Part shown: positions 5,524-6,134 of the stretch, one piece after another
How positions within the stretch are numbered: the stretch's first letter is position 1
Layout: the number at the start of each line of letters is the position of its first letter
Origin: Campylobacterota bacterium
Lineage (GTDB): Bacteria; Campylobacterota; Campylobacteria; Campylobacterales; Sulfurovaceae
Length of the DNA stretch: 6,134 bases
Reading direction: 5' to 3'
Assembly: GCA_003646525.1 (NCBI GenBank)
Contig: QMKU01000087.1
Coordinates: 1-6,134 of the forward strand
Position numbers and translations under genes: made by a program
The notes under the pieces: generated by a model
What the model saw: only the letters and a program-made list of their open reading frames with translations
Database searches by the model: none
Told to the model about the DNA's origin: nothing

Positions 5524-5555
5524 ACAAAAGAGGATGTACCTTGTCAAATATCCTC
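5524..5555 (-). terminator. Possible terminator downstream of hsdR
   Basis: On the minus strand GAGGAT (5555-5550) can pair with ATCCTC (5535-5530) around a 14-nt loop, followed by TTTTGT. It lies about 113 nt past the hsdR stop. The loop is long and the stem short. Confidence 0.25.
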
Positions 5556-5667
5556 AATACTAGACAAAAACAGTCTCAAATTTGCATTCCCATCAGAGAG
5601 CATCTACCTGAGCAATGCAGGAGACAATCCTATCAATATCAATTTAAAATGAAATTAATAGAGCCCA

Positions 5668-6134
5668 TTAAATTTTCAAAATCCTCTTCACAGTATCTTG
5701 CATGGCACTCTTGAAAGCATCATCTTGGGATATCATTCTATAGAGGTCTAGTTCACTTCGTCTCTGCTGATTCATTACCTCATCAAATATCTTCACATAA
5801 GCCAAATCTCTTGTGTGCGTATCAGGGTTATCTATCACTTTACTTTGGAGATCTGGATGTTCTCTCATCTTTTGAGCCATATTTACAAATCGTATTCTCT
5901 GCTCCTCTACTGTTGCATCCCATCCCTGAAACCATCTTTCATTGAAGCTATTGACTATCACATCCAAGAGGTCTATCTCTTCATCACTACCATGCACGCC
6001 TCTAGGATTTGGGTTTTGTGGGTCGAGTGTGGTCTCATCATCATCTAGCCCTATAGTGGCATTGAGTTTGACTCTCTCTAGCCCATAAGTAGACAAATCC
6101 ACAGAGTTCAGAAGTTCATCAAGTGCATCTTGAT
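5668..6134 (-). CDS. hsdR: Type I restriction enzyme R subunit (HsdR), C-terminal fragment cut by the window edge
   Basis: The last 154 residues of a minus-strand protein are present, ending in TAA at 5670-5668, with the frame open to the right edge. The stretch matches the C-terminal helical region of HsdR as I recall it: NPNPRGVHGSDEE, then FNERWFQGWDATVEEQRIRF, HPDLQSKVIDNPD, and MNQQRRSELDLYRM, ending DTVKRILKI. HsdR is the ATP-dependent translocase and nuclease of type I restriction-modification. This tail is the part held to dock onto the HsdM/HsdS methylase core. The nuclease and helicase motifs would lie upstream, beyond 6134, in a protein usually around 1000 residues long. The GTG at 6102 is internal, not the start. 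hsdM and hsdS are not in view. The gene converges on the ATPase/DUF4276 cassette. Confidence 0.85.
   Translation of the reverse strand, partial: QDALDELLNSVDLSTYGLERVKLNATIGLDDDETTLDPQNPNPRGVHGSDEEIDLLDVIVNSFNERWFQGWDATVEEQRIRFVNMAQKMREHPDLQSKVIDNPDTHTRDLAYVKIFDEVMNQQRRSELDLYRMISQDDAFKSAMQDTVKRILKI

Larger units (their letters stand above)
5249..5667. other. 419-bp gene-free region between the cassette and hsdR
   Basis: It holds a possible terminator (5259-5280), an AT-rich spacer, copy B of the palindromic element (5326-5489), a degenerate element-end-like stretch (5488-5510), and about 155 bp downstream of hsdR with a possible minus-strand terminator. The only longer plus-strand frame here (5514-5714) runs into the antisense of hsdR and looks spurious. 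Confidence 0.65.

Noticed and set aside
5583..5619. TGCATT and AATGCA inverted repeat as an operator or terminator
   Set aside because: The stem is six bases with a 25-nt loop in AT-rich DNA and no T-run; it is likely chance.
5514..5714. A 66-codon plus-strand frame between copy B and hsdR
   Set aside because: There is no clear ribosome site, it runs into the antisense of hsdR, and no family is recognisable.

Overview
The window is a moderately AT-rich bacterial segment whose gene content (HAD-IB phosphatase, PPK2 kinase, glucose-superfamily PTS permease, type I restriction subunit) and protein flavour suggest a Campylobacterota member, perhaps Sulfurovum-like. That assignment is inference from recall; no rRNA or other phylogenetic marker is present.

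Left part (1-2996), housekeeping or metabolic genes. The 3' end of a HAD-IB phosphatase gene converges with, and overlaps by 26 bp, a polyphosphate kinase 2 gene on the minus strand. The PPK2 tail is encoded by a short 15-bp tandem repeat. A 117-bp divergent intergenic region separates PPK2 from a complete EIIC-EIIB PTS permease of the NagE/PtsG type that has no EIIA domain.

Middle part (2997-5489), accessory DNA. Just after the PTS gene lies a 112-bp MITE-like palindromic element with matching terminal inverted repeats and a perfect 11-bp target-site duplication. Next comes a two-gene operon: an ABC/AAA-type ATPase (AAA_21-like, GTG start) overlapping by 4 bp a DUF4276/TOPRIM-like protein (TTG start). 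The operon is bracketed by two 164-bp imperfect palindromes in opposite orientation. They match at 156 of 164 positions, and their outermost 47 bp are identical. The cassette is visibly more AT-rich than the genes to its left.

Right end (5668-6134), minus strand: the C-terminal portion of a type I restriction enzyme HsdR subunit, cut by the window edge and convergent with the cassette.

Reading: an ATPase plus TOPRIM-like pair, next to a type I R-M locus and bounded by inverted non-autonomous elements, looks like a mobile accessory anti-phage module in a defence island. The ATPase and TOPRIM-like assignments rest on visible motifs. The defence role and mobility as a unit are inferences.
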